A DNA stretch of 64,000 bases from assembly GCA_965661105.1 (NCBI GenBank), contig CBFICR010000004.1, forward strand, positions 19,840 to 83,839. Direction: 5' to 3'. The translations under genes and the position numbers were made by a program. Shown one piece after another: positions 27,668-36,429 of this stretch. A model generated the notes under the pieces. That model made no database searches. It was not told the origin of the DNA and saw only the letters and a list, made by a program, of their open reading frames with translations. The stretch comes from Eutrophocola sp965661105 (lineage in GTDB: Bacteria > Pseudomonadota > Gammaproteobacteria > Pseudomonadales > Pseudohongiellaceae). The stretch's first letter is position 1. Each line of letters begins with the position of its first letter.

Positions 27668-28645
27668 GTGATAACTGCTGAAATAAAAAATATAGATGAA
27701 ATATTCGAGGGTGATTTTCCCCGTCGTGATAATGTCATTATTACTTCAGATGAATCAAATGACGTTAATCAGTCACAAACCAATTCTGTATTTAGTGATA
27801 AATGGCAAAAATACAGTGAGGAGGAAATAGCCAGTCAAGAGCGGCTTTTCCAGTTTCAGAAAGCATGGTATCTGGAGTTATACGGTTTTTCTTCTGAAAA
27901 TGACCTGCAGAATTTTCTTATCCGCCAGGATGTTGTGCTTGATGCCGGATGCGGGCTTGGCTTCAAGGCTAAATGGTTTGCAGATCTCAGTCCGCAGACA
28001 CTGGTAATTGGTATGGATTATTCAGATTCTGTATTTCTGGCTGCCAAAACCTATGCTTCAACAACAAACCTGCGTTTTGTTAAAGGGGATATCGCAGATA
28101 CGCGAATTAAAGATAATTCAGTGTCCTATGTCAGTTGTGATCAGGTGATACATCACACCGAGGATCCACAAAATACCATGGCAGAGTTTTCCAGAATATT
28201 GGCTCCACAGGGGGAGCTGGCTGTATATGTCTATGCAAAGAAAGCCCTTCCCAGAGAGCTTGTTGACGACTATTTCAGAATACAGACCAAAAATATCTCC
28301 AGCAATGACATGTGGGAAATGAGTGAACAGTTAACTGAACTTGGAAAAAGGTTGAGTGATTTGAATGTCACCATTGATGTTCCCGATATCCCACTGCTGG
28401 GCATCAAAGGCGGTGAAATGGATATTCAGCGCTTTATTTACTGGAATTTTCTCAAATGCTTTTGGAATAGCTCCCTGGGTCGTGAAACATCTACTTCCAC
28501 CAACTTTGACTGGTATGCGCCTTCCAATGCAATGCGTTACTCCAAAGAAGAGTTCCTGGAAATGACCACATCATGCAGTTTGAGTGAATCATTTCTGCAT
28601 TCTGAAGAAGCATGCCACAGTGGACGATTCGTCAAGGGCCTATAG
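27668..28645 (+). CDS. SAM-dependent class I methyltransferase
   Basis: The 325-residue protein has an N-terminal extension of about 85 residues and then a class I methyltransferase fold. Motif I is VVLDAGCGLGFKAKW near residues 89-103; GMDYSD (motif II) and SCDQVIHHTEDP (motif IV region) follow. Location at the head of a glycan cluster suggests methylation of a sugar or lipid-linked glycan, but the acceptor cannot be told. The start is a GTG with GGAG six bases upstream. No close characterised relative is recognised. Confidence 0.75.
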   Translation: MITAEIKNIDEIFEGDFPRRDNVIITSDESNDVNQSQTNSVFSDKWQKYSEEEIASQERLFQFQKAWYLELYGFSSENDLQNFLIRQDVVLDAGCGLGFKAKWFADLSPQTLVIGMDYSDSVFLAAKTYASTTNLRFVKGDIADTRIKDNSVSYVSCDQVIHHTEDPQNTMAEFSRILAPQGELAVYVYAKKALPRELVDDYFRIQTKNISSNDMWEMSEQLTELGKRLSDLNVTIDVPDIPLLGIKGGEMDIQRFIYWNFLKCFWNSSLGRETSTSTNFDWYAPSNAMRYSKEEFLEMTTSCSLSESFLHSEEACHSGRFVKGL

Positions 28646-28853
28646 CCTTATTCAGACCGGGATTTACCTGTCAGTAATGCTGTATTGATCACAGATAAAA
28701 AGTCAGACTAATCCCCGTTTGGCAGTGCTAATTGGTATACTCAGGCCATATAAATACGCTGAAATAGCAGTGGAAAAACAAGAGTTACCTTGATGGTTTT
28801 TTGACATCATGGTTTAACTTTTCGAGCAGGTTTCTTGTCATCCGGATAATTAG

Positions 28854-29843
28854 ATGTACGCTAAAGTAAAAGAATATATAACAAGATACTGGCTAATCTT
28901 TTTCTTTTTATTGATTGCACTGATTGTTTTACTTTCCGGTATCCCGGTGACAGACATTCTGGCGTCTCTACTCACACTCCAGTTGTGGCAATTATTTCTA
29001 TTGGTTGCTGTCTTTTTTCTCGCCACCGGCTTGAATATTATTTCCAGAAAGTACCTGTTCTATGCGCTCGGCTCAAGTTGTGGGCTGAAAAACCTTTCCT
29101 ATATACACTTTTCAACCTTGGCTGCACATTATTCGACACCGGTAAAGATTGGTATTCCGGTGGCGATCTATTTGTTCAAAAAAATTGAAAACATTGAGTA
29201 TTCTAAAAGTACGGCAATGTTATTTATCGAGATAGCCGTTAGTACATCACTTTGTGGACTTATTGCTCTTGTCGGAATTCCGGCAATACTTGGAATTTCT
29301 CTGAATAATGTTGTCGCTATTATTTTTATTGGTGCTCTGGGTTTGTTTTTTGTACTTCTTCTATTCAACTATTGGCATAAAAAATCGAGTAAGCAATACA
29401 GACTGATTGATTACCTGTTTAAAACTATAGGCGCCATGCAGTGTGTGACATCATCAAAGCTGACGATATATATAATGTTATCAATGTTGTTAAGACTGGT
29501 AGATGGTCTCAATCTTTTCCTTCTATGCTGGTTTTTTCTGGAAGAGCTGACCCTTTGGGAGTCTGTAATTACAACATCTACAGCGTTTTTTATTGGTACC
29601 ATATCAATGATTCCAATGGGTTTGGGTAGCAGGGATATTTCAATTCTTTTACTTTTGCATCATTACAACGTCGCGAATGATTCGGCAGTATTGATTGTAT
29701 CGCTGCAAAGGGTTTTAACAACAGGATTGAGCTTCGTCCTTGGTATATATTGCGGCAGCGTGCTGGGCATAAAAAATGCCCGGGTTGCCATGGTTGATGT
29801 AGATAATAATGAAAGTTCAGTTAATTCAGGAGATTTAAAGTGA
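28854..29843 (+). CDS. Lysylphosphatidylglycerol synthase-TM/UPF0104-type membrane protein, flippase-like
   Basis: The 329-residue polytopic protein has about eight membrane helices and matches the pattern of the LPG-synthase transmembrane family. Its conserved stretches are represented by SRKYLFYALG, HYSTPVKIGIPVAIYLF near residue 90 and IPMGLGSRDISILLLL near residue 260. There is no catalytic lysyl-transferase domain. Stand-alone members often lie in glycan clusters beside lipid-linked sugar enzymes and are suspected transporters of polyprenyl- or lipid-linked substrates; that is inference here. The stop overlaps the GTG start of the epimerase gene by 4 bp. A 208-bp gap without features precedes it. 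Confidence 0.7.
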   Translation: MYAKVKEYITRYWLIFFFLLIALIVLLSGIPVTDILASLLTLQLWQLFLLVAVFFLATGLNIISRKYLFYALGSSCGLKNLSYIHFSTLAAHYSTPVKIGIPVAIYLFKKIENIEYSKSTAMLFIEIAVSTSLCGLIALVGIPAILGISLNNVVAIIFIGALGLFFVLLLFNYWHKKSSKQYRLIDYLFKTIGAMQCVTSSKLTIYIMLSMLLRLVDGLNLFLLCWFFLEELTLWESVITTSTAFFIGTISMIPMGLGSRDISILLLLHHYNVANDSAVLIVSLQRVLTTGLSFVLGIYCGSVLGIKNARVAMVDVDNNESSVNSGDLK

Positions 29844-30808
29844 ATTTAGAAGGTAAAAGTTTTCTCGTTATCGGCGGGGCAGGCCTTATCGGATCACACA
29901 CTGTGGATGCGTTACTTAAAGAAGATGTTAAGGAAATCCGAATTTACGATAATTTTACCAGAGGCAAACAATCAAATTTAAAAAATGCCTTACAAGACCC
30001 GAGAGTTAAGATATTTGAGCATGGCGGGGATATTCTTTTACCTGATATTCTTGATCAGGCGATGAAAGGAATTGATGGCGTCTTTCATTTTGCAGCGCTT
30101 TGGTTATTGCATTGTTGGGATTATCCGCGTTCAGCTTTCGAAGTGAATATTGGCGGCACTTTTAATGTTCTTGAGGCTGTGATCAACAATAATGTGCCGC
30201 GCCTGGTTTATTCATCTTCTGCATCGGTCTATGGAGATGCGGTAATCGAACCAATGACAGAAGATCACCCTCATAATAATAATAATTTTTATGGCGCTAC
30301 CAAAATTGCCGGTGAGCAAATGTGTCATTCCCTTTATAACCGATATAAAGGTACAGACAAGGCTTTTGATTTTGTAGGCCTGCGATATATGAATGTATAT
30401 GGACCCAGACAGGATTATAAGGGTGCTTATATAGCCGTTATAATGAAGATCCTTGACCGACTTGATAATAATTTGCCACCTGTGGTCTACGGTGATGGTC
30501 TGCAGTCCTATGATTTTATTTATGTTCAGGATTGTGCAAAAGCCAATGTATGTGCCATGAAATCTGATGCAACAGATGAGTTTTATAACGTAGGTAGAGG
30601 TATAAAAACATCTATTAAGGAAGTAGCAGAAATGCTTATTGAACTCTATGGCTCTGATCAGAAAATTCAATATGAACCGGCGGGCCCAACTTTCGTGAAA
30701 AGTAGAATAGGGTCAACGGAAAAGGCTCAAAACGAAATTGACTTCAGGGCAGATGTGTCACTGGAGGACGGTCTGAAAAAGGTTATTGAATGGCGTAAAA
30801 GCCTTTAA
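29840..30808 (+). CDS. NAD-dependent sugar epimerase/dehydratase
   Basis: This is an extended short-chain dehydrogenase acting on nucleotide sugars. The 322-residue protein shows the NAD-binding glycine motif GGAGLIGSH near residue 12, the catalytic SSSASVYG near residue 120, and YGATK near residue 149 with the Tyr and Lys of the active site. The C-terminal half has LRYMNVYGPRQ and YGDGLQSYDFIYVQD, typical of UDP-hexose 4-epimerases. Whether it makes a 4-epimer or a dehydrated sugar cannot be settled. It overlaps the membrane protein upstream and is 17 bp from the aminotransferase downstream. Confidence 0.82.
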   Translation: MNLEGKSFLVIGGAGLIGSHTVDALLKEDVKEIRIYDNFTRGKQSNLKNALQDPRVKIFEHGGDILLPDILDQAMKGIDGVFHFAALWLLHCWDYPRSAFEVNIGGTFNVLEAVINNNVPRLVYSSSASVYGDAVIEPMTEDHPHNNNNFYGATKIAGEQMCHSLYNRYKGTDKAFDFVGLRYMNVYGPRQDYKGAYIAVIMKILDRLDNNLPPVVYGDGLQSYDFIYVQDCAKANVCAMKSDATDEFYNVGRGIKTSIKEVAEMLIELYGSDQKIQYEPAGPTFVKSRIGSTEKAQNEIDFRADVSLEDGLKKVIEWRKSL

Positions 30809-30825
30809 TACGAGTGAAGAGAGTC

Positions 30826-31941
30826 ATGCGAAAAATACCACTGATTAAGCCTTATATTACCGAGTCCACCAAAGCGAGAGTGATGGAGGTTCTGGATAGC
30901 GGTTATTTAACCGAAGGCAGTGTCACTAAAAGCCTGGAAAAAGCCTTTTGTGATTATATAAAAGTGGGCCATGCGCTTGCTTTTACGTCATGTACCACCG
31001 GGCTTGAGGTGGCATTGAGGGCTTTAAACATCGGGCCTGGCGATGAAGTTATCGTACCGGCCTATACCTATCCTGCAACTGCTAATGTTGTTTCTATTGT
31101 CGGTGCAACACCTGTGATAGTGGATGTGGATAAAAGCAACATGCTGATTGATTATGAGAAACTGGAATCGTCAGTGACTGACAAGACCAGGGCAATTATT
31201 CCGGTTTCTCTTTTTGGAAACCCTCTGGACTACAGCAAACTGGATAAAATCAAACATAAACATGACTTGTACATTGTGGAAGATGCTGCCTGTTCGATTG
31301 GCAGTGAAATTGGAGGACGTAAAGTAGGTTCCCTGGCTGATATCTCGGTTTTCAGTATGCACCCCAGAAAATTCATAACCACTGGCGAAGGAGGAATGTT
31401 GACAACTGATAACAGTAATTGGGCAGATTGGATATTTTCCTATAAACATTTTGGTATGGGGCCTGATAAGCAGGGTGGAGGCATCACCTTCGATAAAGTT
31501 GGTACTAATTACAAACTTAGTGATGTTTTGTCGGCAATAGGTCTGGACCAGATCAAACAGGTCGATGAGTTGCTTGATAGAAGAATCAAACTGGCCGGGT
31601 ATTACGACAGTTTGTTGGCAAGCTCATCGGATGTACTTGTTCCTGACACAAGTGCAACAGGCAAACATTCTTATCAATCCTATTGTATTTATGTAGAAAA
31701 CAGAGACTTTGTTTTGAACGATTTAAGAAGTCGTCAGATAGAAGTCCAGATTGGATCCTATGCCTTGCACCAGCTGCCAGCTTTCGCTGATTCAGCCCAG
31801 TGTCGAATTGAAGGAGAAATGCCTGGTACTAATTACGCTGCCAGTCATGCTCTGGTTTTGCCTCTATATCATGATCTTTCTCATGAGGATCAGGACTATG
31901 TGGTAGAAGAATTACATAACTCAATTTCGCGAAGTAAATAG
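30826..31941 (+). CDS. DegT/DnrJ/EryC1/StrS aminotransferase
   Basis: This PLP enzyme of the sugar aminotransferase family probably adds an amino group to a keto-sugar nucleotide. PLP-binding motifs EDAACSIGSEIGG near residue 150 and SMHPRKFITTGEGGM near residue 177 are intact, with Lys as the Schiff-base residue. The ATG at 30826 has GAAGAGAG upstream and gives 371 residues; a GTG at 30814 would add four. With the epimerase it could form an amino-sugar pathway, although a 4,6-dehydratase is not evident. Only 4 bp separate it from asnB. Confidence 0.83.
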   Translation: MRKIPLIKPYITESTKARVMEVLDSGYLTEGSVTKSLEKAFCDYIKVGHALAFTSCTTGLEVALRALNIGPGDEVIVPAYTYPATANVVSIVGATPVIVDVDKSNMLIDYEKLESSVTDKTRAIIPVSLFGNPLDYSKLDKIKHKHDLYIVEDAACSIGSEIGGRKVGSLADISVFSMHPRKFITTGEGGMLTTDNSNWADWIFSYKHFGMGPDKQGGGITFDKVGTNYKLSDVLSAIGLDQIKQVDELLDRRIKLAGYYDSLLASSSDVLVPDTSATGKHSYQSYCIYVENRDFVLNDLRSRQIEVQIGSYALHQLPAFADSAQCRIEGEMPGTNYAASHALVLPLYHDLSHEDQDYVVEELHNSISRSK

Positions 31942-31945
31942 CACT

Positions 31946-33823
31946 ATGTGTGGTATTAGCGGCATTTTTTATTCTGACAAGCGGACTGTTGATAGTTCTG
32001 TTCTTAAGTCAATGGCTGATACTATTGCCCATAGAGGGCCGGATAGCGAAGGGTTTTTAATTGACAATAATATGGGGCTCGCTCATCGACGTCTTTCTAT
32101 TATCGACTTGTCAAAAAATGCCGATCAACCCATGTCGACAGATAATAAAAGCTACTCCATCGTTTATAACGGCGAGTTATACAATTTTCAGGCTATAAAA
32201 AAACAGCTTACTGATCTTGGCTATCAATTCACAACTAAATCAGACACTGAAGTCATCCTTAACTCCTATATCGAATGGGGAGCTGATTGCGTTAACCATT
32301 TTAACGGTATGTTTGCGTTTGCTATCTGGGATAAGAATGAAGAAAAAATATTTCTGGCCAGAGATCGCTATGGGATAAAGCCTCTGTATTTTATGAATGT
32401 CGGAAATACATTCATATTTGCTTCTGAACAGAAAGCAATTCTCAAGCATCCTGATGTGAAAAAAGAAATCGATTTGGAAGTGCTACCCGAATATTTTTCT
32501 TTTCAGAACATTTTTACCTCCAAAACATTTTTTAAGGATATCCATATTTTCCCGGCAGGAAATTATGCTTTTGTCTCCAGGGGAAATGGCTTTACCAACC
32601 TGAAGATGAGCAAGTACTGGGATTACAGCTTTCAGGAACCCCAATCCCAGAACTCTGAACAGGAATATATTGAAGAGCTCGACAGGCTACTTGTTCAGGC
32701 GGTTAACAGGCAATCGGTTAGTGATGTTGAGCTGGGTTGTTACCTGAGTGGCGGTATGGATTCAGGCTCTATTACAGCGATTGCTGCCAATTCTTTACCT
32801 TATATCAAAACTTTTACCTGTGGATTTGATCTTCACTCAGCAGCCGGGCTTGAAATGGGGTTTGATGAGCGGGAAGCTTCAGAATACATGTCTTACCTAT
32901 TCAAAACAGAGCACTATGAAATGGTGCTTAAGGCTGGTGACATGGAAAGATGTATGCAAAAACTGGTTTGGCATATGGAGGATCCGCGGGTTGGTCAGTC
33001 ATATCCTAATTTTTATATTTCTCAACTGGCAGGAAAGTTTGTAAAGGTGGTCCTTGGCGGGACCGGTGGTGATGAACTATTTGGTGGATACCCCTGGCGT
33101 TATTACCGGGCAGTAGTGAATGAGAATTTCGACGACTATGTGAACAAGTATTACAATTTTTGGCAAAGGCTTGTTCCAAGTGACCAATTCAGCAATTTTT
33201 TCAATCCTATAGCAAAAGAAGTGGGCCACGTGGATACACGACATATATTCCGGGATGTATTTGACAAGCATGCCCATAATCTCACCACGCCTGAAGACTA
33301 TATCAATCACTCACTTTACTTTGAAGCCAAAACATTTTTGCATGGATTGCTGATAGTCGAGGATAAATTGAGTATGGCCCATAGCCTCGAAAACCGTGTC
33401 CCTTTTCTGGACAACGATCTGGTGGATTTTGCCATGCAGCTGCCGGCGAATATGAAGCTTGGGAATCTTGGTAATGTAATAAGATTAAATGAAAATGAGT
33501 CCGGTAATAAAACAGGAAAATATTTTAATAAAACCAAAGATGGAAAACTGTTATTAAGAAAGGCAATGAGAAAATATATACCCCAGCAAATAACAGATGG
33601 GATAAAACAGGGCTTCTCTGCACCCGACGCCAGCTGGTTCAAGGGCGAGAGTATCGATTATCTCAAATCCAGGTTATTTAATAACAATGCAAGAATTTAT
33701 GATTATATCGACAAGGATGTAGCTCAGGGGCTTATCAACGAACATGTTCAGGGAAAGGAAAACAGGCGACTTCTCATATGGTCGTTACTAAATTTTGAAG
33801 AATGGTGTGAAGTTTTCCTTTGA
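31946..33823 (+). CDS. Asparagine synthase-type glutamine amidotransferase
   Basis: The 625-residue protein has an N-terminal glutamine amidotransferase domain, with Cys2 as nucleophile (MCGISGIF) and HRGPDSEGF, and YNGELYNF near 70. A C-terminal synthetase domain carries the ATP pyrophosphatase loop SGGMDSGS near residue 268. All key residues are intact. It may make asparagine. In glycan clusters, however, relatives such as WbpS of Pseudomonas aeruginosa amidate uronic-acid sugars. The wbpB-D-E homologues 12 kb away make a uronic acid, so that is a credible alternative. Confidence 0.85.
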   Translation: MCGISGIFYSDKRTVDSSVLKSMADTIAHRGPDSEGFLIDNNMGLAHRRLSIIDLSKNADQPMSTDNKSYSIVYNGELYNFQAIKKQLTDLGYQFTTKSDTEVILNSYIEWGADCVNHFNGMFAFAIWDKNEEKIFLARDRYGIKPLYFMNVGNTFIFASEQKAILKHPDVKKEIDLEVLPEYFSFQNIFTSKTFFKDIHIFPAGNYAFVSRGNGFTNLKMSKYWDYSFQEPQSQNSEQEYIEELDRLLVQAVNRQSVSDVELGCYLSGGMDSGSITAIAANSLPYIKTFTCGFDLHSAAGLEMGFDEREASEYMSYLFKTEHYEMVLKAGDMERCMQKLVWHMEDPRVGQSYPNFYISQLAGKFVKVVLGGTGGDELFGGYPWRYYRAVVNENFDDYVNKYYNFWQRLVPSDQFSNFFNPIAKEVGHVDTRHIFRDVFDKHAHNLTTPEDYINHSLYFEAKTFLHGLLIVEDKLSMAHSLENRVPFLDNDLVDFAMQLPANMKLGNLGNVIRLNENESGNKTGKYFNKTKDGKLLLRKAMRKYIPQQITDGIKQGFSAPDASWFKGESIDYLKSRLFNNNARIYDYIDKDVAQGLINEHVQGKENRRLLIWSLLNFEEWCEVFL

Positions 33824-33882
33824 TTCTCCCGGATAATCCACAAGGCTTTTTACCTTTAAAAAAATAGCCGGACGGAATTAAT

Positions 33883-34503
33883 TTAGCTGGAGTTTTTTAG
33901 CAAGTTGACCTGTTCAAGTAATTCTTCATATTGTAATTGCAGAGTGTCTACACGTTTTTTCAAATGCTGATTTTCTGATATGAAGTTGAAAAAATCCTGA
34001 TAGGGTTTGTATATGGTTTTCTCCGATAAATCGTTATATACAACACTCATGGGTGAGATAATACATTTATCCTGAATTGTTACACCCGGCATGATGACAC
34101 TTGGTCCGGCAATAAAACAATTGCTGCCAATTTTTGTGGGACTCCTTTTGATTTTGTGTGAACTATTCCCTGTATTTTCGCCTCTTAGATTTAATTTATG
34201 GCTGTCATGAGTCCACACATATACGCCAAGACCTATAGACGTATTGTCGCCTATTTCAAGATCGCCTGAAGCATCAAGTATTGCTCCTTCTCCTATCCAG
34301 CAATTTTTCCCGATTTTAAGCTTCTCAGGAGAGATAATTTTTGCTCTTTCACGCATTCTGCAACCTTCTGGCAAGCCAAAATAGCTGGCACGCTCCACAT
34401 CGGTCATACAATCCGTAGCTTTATAGTCAAGAATTTGTTTGCGTAACTCCCAGGGGGTTTCATCTGAGTAAACTGAAGAGCTCTTTTTATCTTTGCCGTT
34501 CAT
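33883..34503 (-). CDS. Hexapeptide-repeat (left-handed beta-helix) acyltransferase with C-terminal coiled coil
   Basis: The 206-residue protein resembles WbbJ/Maa-type O-acetyltransferases that decorate surface glycans. Hexapeptide repeats run from about residue 58 to 150, with INCWIGEGAIL-like and FIAGPSVIMPGVTI rungs. THDSHKLNL near residue 97 contains the likely catalytic histidine. Unusually, the tail from about residue 170 is a heptad-rich coiled coil (HLKKRVDTLQLQYEELLEQV). It is the last gene of the minus-strand run that begins with pilB, 85 bp after the GT4 gene. The convergent 59-bp gap to asnB shows no clear terminator. Confidence 0.78.
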   Translation of the reverse strand: MNGKDKKSSSVYSDETPWELRKQILDYKATDCMTDVERASYFGLPEGCRMRERAKIISPEKLKIGKNCWIGEGAILDASGDLEIGDNTSIGLGVYVWTHDSHKLNLRGENTGNSSHKIKRSPTKIGSNCFIAGPSVIMPGVTIQDKCIISPMSVVYNDLSEKTIYKPYQDFFNFISENQHLKKRVDTLQLQYEELLEQVNLLKNSS

Positions 34504-34588
34504 AACTGATTTCTCTGTTGGATACTAATGGCTGGTGGGTTACACGTTTCAGCATATTAAAAAATTTGCGAATAGAGCTATAAAAAAT

Positions 34589-35776
34589 TTAAATTAGTTT
34601 GGAGAATTTATCAATGTAGTAACGCCCGCCCTCCCTGGATTCTACAAAGAATGGTTTCATGTCACTTGCTGCTTTATTGCCTAAATACTTTAAATCCAGT
34701 GGATGATCTATTGCCCACTCTAATTTGCTCGAAAGTTGTTCCAGGTCATCGGGTGTACAAAATAGAGCATTCTGTTCATCTTTCCAGGGAGATTGGAGGT
34801 TATCTTCTGTTTTAAATAGTAGCTGCGGCTTTTTCAATATGGTCAATTCCTGACTAACGCCGTTAAAAGCAACGCCTCCAATACCCAGATTACAATGTTT
34901 TATATAATTCATCACATCGGTTTTTGGGCCAAGTAAGGTGATACTACCTTCCAGATTATATGTTTTGATCATGCCTTCCAGTTTATTCATGACATCCGGT
35001 TCACCATCACCAATATAAAAAAGATGGAAGTTCCTGTTATTGTTTTTCAAACTGGCGACCGCAGGAATAAGATCAAACAGGGGTAATTTGCTTTCAGTTA
35101 CCTTGATTGGATGAAACCTTCCAATATAGAGGATGATAAATGCGCCGGGTTTTTCCTTTATTACAGCACTCATGTCGGCTGGCATACCTGCTGCGCTGTC
35201 ATCAAGTACCAAATGAGGAAGGCTTATATAATTGGAGGGAAAGCTGGCCTTGGTTCGTGTGTTCCAGATTGTAGGTCCGAAGCAGTCTAGCGCCGCATCA
35301 ACATGACGGAAGATAAAACGATTCAGCCATGCAGGCAGGAGCCTGATGTCACTACCCCTGGCTGTGACCACGAGAGGTTTGCCGGTTATCCACTTGGCAG
35401 GCAGTGCCAGTAATGCTGTCAGTGTCCACTGGGCATGAATAATATCTACTTTTCCTGCTTGTAGAATTATCCTGATCATAAAGACCAAACAAAGTATCGG
35501 GAGTTGTAATAAGGCGAGTATTGAGCCTGGATTATATAAAGGTTTTCCGGGAGAGCGTGCTTTTTGAGCAGACCTTGGTAGAAAATAGGGGAAGCGGATA
35601 ACCCTGATTTTCTCCCCAATAAGTTCCAGTTCCGGTGAGCCAGGAAAATGGGGAGTCAGTACAGTGACATCGGCCTCATTATTCGCATACCCAACAGCCT
35701 CACCATATACAAAGCGTGAATCAAACACGTTGCCATCAATATAGGGAAAACTGAATGTGCAAATTAGAATTTTCAT
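34589..35776 (-). CDS. Glycosyltransferase family 4 (GT-B fold)
   Basis: The 395-residue protein has the two-lobed GT-B layout of family 4 enzymes. DIIHAQWTLTALLALP near residue 105 and VVTARGSDIRLLP near residue 134 belong to the acceptor lobe. FIILYIGRFHPIKV near residue 212 and NLEGSITLLGPKTDVMNYI near residue 280 belong to the nucleotide-sugar lobe. The usual EGFG-type Glu motif of GT4 is altered: GIGGVAFNGVSQELTILK stands in its place. The ATG overlaps the coaE stop in an ATGA, so it is translated from the pil-coaE transcript. Confidence 0.82.
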   Translation of the reverse strand: MKILICTFSFPYIDGNVFDSRFVYGEAVGYANNEADVTVLTPHFPGSPELELIGEKIRVIRFPYFLPRSAQKARSPGKPLYNPGSILALLQLPILCLVFMIRIILQAGKVDIIHAQWTLTALLALPAKWITGKPLVVTARGSDIRLLPAWLNRFIFRHVDAALDCFGPTIWNTRTKASFPSNYISLPHLVLDDSAAGMPADMSAVIKEKPGAFIILYIGRFHPIKVTESKLPLFDLIPAVASLKNNNRNFHLFYIGDGEPDVMNKLEGMIKTYNLEGSITLLGPKTDVMNYIKHCNLGIGGVAFNGVSQELTILKKPQLLFKTEDNLQSPWKDEQNALFCTPDDLEQLSSKLEWAIDHPLDLKYLGNKAASDMKPFFVESREGGRYYIDKFSKLI

Positions 35777-36387
35777 GTTGCCTGTTGATACTTGGCATGA
35801 AGATTTTTGACTAGCTTTCTTATATCTTCAATTGGCGCGTCATTTACAATAATGTCATCTGCTCTTTTATTACGTTCACTTCGACTCATCTGCGATTTAA
35901 TAATGCTTTGTGCCAACTCGGTTGAAATATTGTCTCTTTTGCCAATTCTTTCAAGTTGAAGTGCTTCCGGAACATCTATGACTAATACCCTGTCAACGAA
36001 ATCGTAGTTTCCTGATTCCAATAAAAGAGGAACAGATAAAATGATATAAGGGTTTTGGCTCTCCTTGATTATCCCTGAAATGGTATTTTTGATGACTGGA
36101 TGCATAAGTGCTTCCAGCCATGCTTTCTCTTTGTGGTCATTGAAAATTATATTTCGCAGTACAGGTCTGTTCAGCTCTTCCTTTTCATCAAGAATATCAG
36201 AGCCAAAATGTTTCACTATTTCTTTATAGAGAGGTTTGTTTTTACTGACAATGCTATGAGAAATTTTATCAGCATCAACGATTTCAGCGCCTAATTCTTC
36301 AAACATAGAGCTGATTGTTGATTTGCCGCTTCCAATCCCGCCGGTCAATCCAATAATGTAGGGAGTCTTTTTGCCACTTTCCTGCAT
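35773..36387 (-). CDS. coaE: Dephospho-CoA kinase CoaE
   Basis: CoaE performs the last step of coenzyme A synthesis, phosphorylating the 3'-hydroxyl of dephospho-CoA. The 204-residue protein has the P-loop GLTGGIGSGKST near residue 14, followed by the typical ADKISHSIV and LLLESGNYDFVDRVLVID stretches. Its position right after pilD is conserved in gammaproteobacteria. Here the next gene is a glycosyltransferase rather than yacG. It is 42 bp from pilD. Confidence 0.94.
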   Translation of the reverse strand: MQESGKKTPYIIGLTGGIGSGKSTISSMFEELGAEIVDADKISHSIVSKNKPLYKEIVKHFGSDILDEKEELNRPVLRNIIFNDHKEKAWLEALMHPVIKNTISGIIKESQNPYIILSVPLLLESGNYDFVDRVLVIDVPEALQLERIGKRDNISTELAQSIIKSQMSRSERNKRADDIIVNDAPIEDIRKLVKNLHAKYQQAT

Positions 36388-36429
36388 GGGATTATTACCG
36401 CTTTGGGCTTACATAAAATACAAAGGGTG

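Noticed and set aside
27471..27671. 66-codon open frame ending on the methyltransferase start
   Set aside because: It begins with TTG, lacks a ribosome site and family features, and lies in the AT-rich divergent promoter region. The 4-bp overlap with the GTG start is most likely chance.
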